A DNA stretch of 15,813 nucleotides from the NCBI GenBank assembly GCA_002373085.1, contig DFJP01000014.1:1-15813 (forward strand). Reading direction: 5' to 3'. This stretch comes from Caryophanales bacterium UBA3668. GTDB taxonomy: Bacteria; Bacillota_I; Bacilli_A; RFN20; CAG-826. Each line of letters opens with the position of its first letter. The first letter of the stretch is position 1. This document shows, in pieces, positions 14,210 through 15,813 of this stretch. A program made the translations under genes and the position numbers. Below the pieces are notes generated by a model. That model was not told the origin of the DNA. It worked only from the letters and a program-made list of their open reading frames with translations, and ran no database searches.

Positions 14210-14890
14210 CTAAATGAAGAGTAATAACACACCAACAGTCTGAAATACTGTTCCCAGTAAAACAAATATGTGGAAAATGGAATGGAAAGAAAGAATTTTG
14301 TGTCCTACTCCATATAGAATTGATCCGACTGTGTAAAGAATTCCTCCTATTAATATATAAAGGAAAGAATTGTTTGGAAGATAAATAAATCCTCCGGTAA
14401 ATAAGATTAGCCAACCTAACGCTAAATAAAGGAACATGGAAATGGTTTTGACTGCCTTATTAGAAAAGTCGACAGCGTTTATAATTATTCCAACAATCGC
14501 TAAAAACCATTCAATAATAAGAATTACTAATCCAATTACATTAATAGTCATTAGATAAATGCATATAGGAGTGTAAGTGCCTGCAATCAGAAAATAGATA
14601 GTACAGTGATCAACCACTCTTTTTATTTTCTTACTCTTAGCTTTATCAGCACTTGATCCGTGATATATGCTACTAACCATATATAGTGTGATGATAGATA
14701 CACCAAACACTAATAGACCGATGAAATAATTAACACCAATGTTATGGCCTAAAAATAGGCCTAAAGATATAGCGATAACTAATATCCCAACTGGAACGCC
14801 TAAAAAGTGAGAAACACTATTAAAAAGTTCCTGCTTAATCGTATAGGAAGGGATATCAATCTTTCGTAACATCTTTTCACTAGTTGTCAT
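14210..14890 (-). CDS. PAQR / hemolysin III family membrane protein
   Basis: A 226-residue protein with seven hydrophobic helices, the usual size of bacterial hemolysin III (YqfA/YplQ-like) proteins related to adiponectin receptors. Conserved positions: E21, N24 and H28 (QELFNSVSHFLG), S73-S74-I-Y-H77, D94-H95, GTYTP (104-108), and H203-xxx-H207 before the last helix. H77 and D94 are 17 apart and H203/H207 are four apart, the same spacing as the zinc ligands and nearby aspartate of human AdipoR1 (H191, D208, H337, H341), so a zinc site in the membrane is expected. Despite the name, a haemolytic role is not established for most members; a hydrolase on membrane lipids is suspected. The ATG at 14890 has GAGG on the minus strand at 14901-14898, seven bases upstream. 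Confidence 0.93.
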   Translation of the reverse strand: MTTSEKMLRKIDIPSYTIKQELFNSVSHFLGVPVGILVIAISLGLFLGHNIGVNYFIGLLVFGVSIITLYMVSSIYHGSSADKAKSKKIKRVVDHCTIYFLIAGTYTPICIYLMTINVIGLVILIIEWFLAIVGIIINAVDFSNKAVKTISMFLYLALGWLILFTGGFIYLPNNSFLYILIGGILYTVGSILYGVGHKILSFHSIFHIFVLLGTVFQTVGVLLLFI

Positions 14891-14957
14891 ACCTTTTCCT
14901 CGGTGATTTAAATATAACCTAGGTTTCTATTTAAGTAATTGAACCGTTAAAGATTTG

Positions 14958-14997
14958 ATTCTCTTGTTAGAAAAGTGGACTCTCCTGGCAAGAGAAT
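14958..14997. repeat. 9-bp inverted repeat upstream of the XRE gene
   Basis: ATTCTCTTG (14958-14966) and CAAGAGAAT (14989-14997) are perfect inverted copies separated by 22 bases. Arm centres are 31 bp apart, close to three turns of the double helix, placing both arms on one DNA face. It sits between the divergent PAQR and XRE genes, upstream of the XRE -35 box. It may be an operator, or a hairpin in RNA. Nothing else is seen in the 156-base gap apart from the promoters. Confidence 0.6.
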
Positions 14998-15011
14998 ATG
15001 CCCTTTTTTGC

Positions 15012-15040
15012 TTGAATTTTGGCAAATATTTACCTATTAT
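15012..15040 (+). promoter_or_regulatory. Promoter of the XRE membrane regulator (leaderless)
   Basis: TTGAAT at 15012-15017 and TATTAT at 15035-15040 are exactly 17 bp apart. Six bases separate the -10 box from the ATG at 15047, which is therefore at the predicted transcription start. It is the clearest complete leaderless promoter in the window. Confidence 0.75.
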
Positions 15041-15046
15041 AGCGAT

Positions 15047-15646
15047 ATGAAAGAAGAAGAAATTAAAATTAACTTTTCTAAAAATCTATATGCGCTTAGG
15101 AAATCTAAAAATTTATCTCAAGCTCAATTAGCAGAAGCGCTTAACTATACTCATAAGGCAGTTAGCAAGTGGGAAAATAAAGAAACGATGCCTGATATTG
15201 TTACTTTAAGTTCCATTGCTGAATATTTTGATATTACTGTTGATGATTTGATTAATAGCCATGACGCGGTAAAAAAATCACAAAAGAAAAGAGATAGAAG
15301 AAGAATCACTTTATCCTCTATTGGTATTTGTTTCTTCTTAACTGCAGTTATTTATCTTGTTTTATTAGTCACTAACGTTCCTAAATCATATATATCTATT
15401 CCTTTTGCCTTTTTAACAAGTGGAATTGTCTATGTTGTTTTTGCTTCATTATGGTTTAAAAAATATCATGTCTTTATAGCGACAAGCATAATTGTTTGGT
15501 CAACCGCGATTATATTAATGTTATTTATGGATTTTGCTTATTGGTGGTTGGTGTTAATAATTGCCTTTATCACCGACTTAGCGTTTTATCCATTCTTCAG
15601 AATATTCTTCAATAACGCAAAAGAAAAATCCACTAGCACGAACTAG
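15047..15646 (+). CDS. XRE-family DNA-binding protein with four membrane helices
   Basis: A 199-residue protein with an N-terminal Cro/CI-type helix-turn-helix (residues 8-65; LSQAQLAEALNYTHKAVSKW is the recognition core at 23-42, followed by KETMPDIVTLSSIAEYFDITVDDL). After a basic linker (KKSQKKRDRRR, 76-86) come about four hydrophobic helices at roughly 87-108, 114-135, 140-161 and 165-186. This puts the DNA-binding domain on the cytoplasmic face of the membrane. Such proteins are common in gut Bacillota; their signal is usually unknown. The start at 15047 is fixed by the promoter and by the family N-terminus; an upstream GTG at 14975 in the same frame lies before the -35 box and is not in the predicted transcript. 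The last codons form part of the terminator hairpin. Confidence 0.9.
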   Translation: MKEEEIKINFSKNLYALRKSKNLSQAQLAEALNYTHKAVSKWENKETMPDIVTLSSIAEYFDITVDDLINSHDAVKKSQKKRDRRRITLSSIGICFFLTAVIYLVLLVTNVPKSYISIPFAFLTSGIVYVVFASLWFKKYHVFIATSIIVWSTAIILMLFMDFAYWWLVLIIAFITDLAFYPFFRIFFNNAKEKSTSTN

Positions 15647-15659
15647 TGGATTATTTTTT
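15627..15659. terminator. Bidirectional terminator overlapping the XRE stop codon
   Basis: A perfect 10-bp stem, AATCCACTAG (15627-15636) / CTAGTGGATT (15643-15652), has a 6-base loop and is followed by a T-run at 15654-15659. On the minus strand the A-rich flank before 15627 gives a T-rich tail, so the hairpin also suits the convergent deoD gene. The XRE stop TAG (15644-15646) is inside the right arm. Confidence 0.9.
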
Positions 15660-15672
15660 GTTTTAACAATTA

Positions 15673-15813
15673 TTAGTCACAGTAATGCTCTGCAGTTTTG
15701 ATTGCGAGTTCAATCATTCTTCCTAGACCGAACGCTCTTTCTTCTGATGTGAGCTTTGTACTATGATCTAAGAAACTATCTGTAACTGTTAATAAGCAAA
15801 GAGCTTTTTTATG
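15673..15813 (-). CDS. deoD: C-terminal end of DeoD-type purine nucleoside phosphorylase
   Basis: Reading the minus strand from the window edge gives 46 residues of a protein that starts outside, then two TAA stops in tandem (15675-15673 and 15672-15670). The visible part, KKALCLLTVTDSFLDHST followed by LTSEERAFGLGRMIELAIKTAEHY, matches the end of DeoD-family enzymes: the aspartate in TVTD corresponds to the catalytic D204 of E. coli DeoD, and the arginine in SEER to R217. The enzyme splits purine (deoxy)nucleosides with phosphate to base and (deoxy)ribose 1-phosphate in the salvage pathway. The frame is open to the last base of the window, so the gene is cut by the window and not by mutation. 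Confidence 0.87.
   Translation of the reverse strand, partial: HKKALCLLTVTDSFLDHSTKLTSEERAFGLGRMIELAIKTAEHYCD

Noticed and set aside
14975..15046. Longer form of the XRE protein from GTG 14975
   Set aside because: It would start upstream of a well-formed promoter (15012-15040), and the extra residues do not look like an XRE N-terminus.
1..15813. CRISPR arrays, insertion sequences, prophage or defence genes
   Set aside because: No regularly spaced repeats, transposase, integrase, nuclease or phage genes were found on either strand.

Overview
The window looks like a chromosomal segment of a low-GC Gram-positive-type bacterium (Bacillota, Bacilli or a Mollicutes-related gut lineage). This rests on strong AT bias, Shine-Dalgarno sites of the GGAGG type, sigma-A-like TATAAT boxes, short U-tailed terminators and the gene families present. 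The genetic code is the standard bacterial one: TGA is used as a stop at 4916-4918, tryptophan is written TGG, and no long gene carries an internal TGA. The lineage assignment is inference; nothing here names a species. No phage, IS, CRISPR or toxin-antitoxin genes were seen.

Layout. 1-285: C-terminal end of a membrane protein, probably an ECF-transporter S component, tail-to-tail with a free-methionine-sulfoxide reductase (282-716, minus). 746-4273: a same-strand run of Nudix hydrolase, NagD-type HAD phosphatase, MFS sugar-type transporter and glycerophosphodiester phosphodiesterase, closed by a terminator. 4337-6786: a zinc/cadmium efflux operon of SmtB/CzrA-type repressor, free-standing HMA metal carrier and P1B-2 ATPase, behind a promoter with an overlapping inverted repeat. 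6826-6902: tRNA-Arg(UCG) with its own terminator. 7039-13900: a surface-glycan cluster with LicD-type transferase, four glycosyltransferases and a Wzx-type flippase. About 13965-14203: a region with promoter, several mutually consistent helices including an H-type pseudoknot, and a GC-rich terminator, which I read as a stand-alone structured non-coding RNA. 14210-14890 (minus): a PAQR/hemolysin III membrane protein. 15047-15646: an XRE regulator fused to about four membrane helices. 15673-15813 (minus): C-terminal end of DeoD purine nucleoside phosphorylase, converging on the XRE gene through a shared terminator.

How the parts work together. The metal operon is a complete detect-carry-export unit. 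The glycan cluster supplies sugar transfer, membrane flipping and a phospho-substituent transferase, but no polymerase, chain-length regulator or initiating phosphoglycosyltransferase lies in the window, so the product may be a short unit or the missing steps are elsewhere.

The two most notable signals are these. First, several genes (7856, 9129, 15047, and nearly 1219, 746 and the minus-strand gene starting at 716) have a -10 box placed so that transcription should begin at or within a few bases of the start codon, which predicts leaderless mRNAs, while operon-internal genes use ordinary Shine-Dalgarno sites. Second, the candidate RNA at 13965-14203, whose promoter closely resembles that of the glycan operon at 9093-9121.
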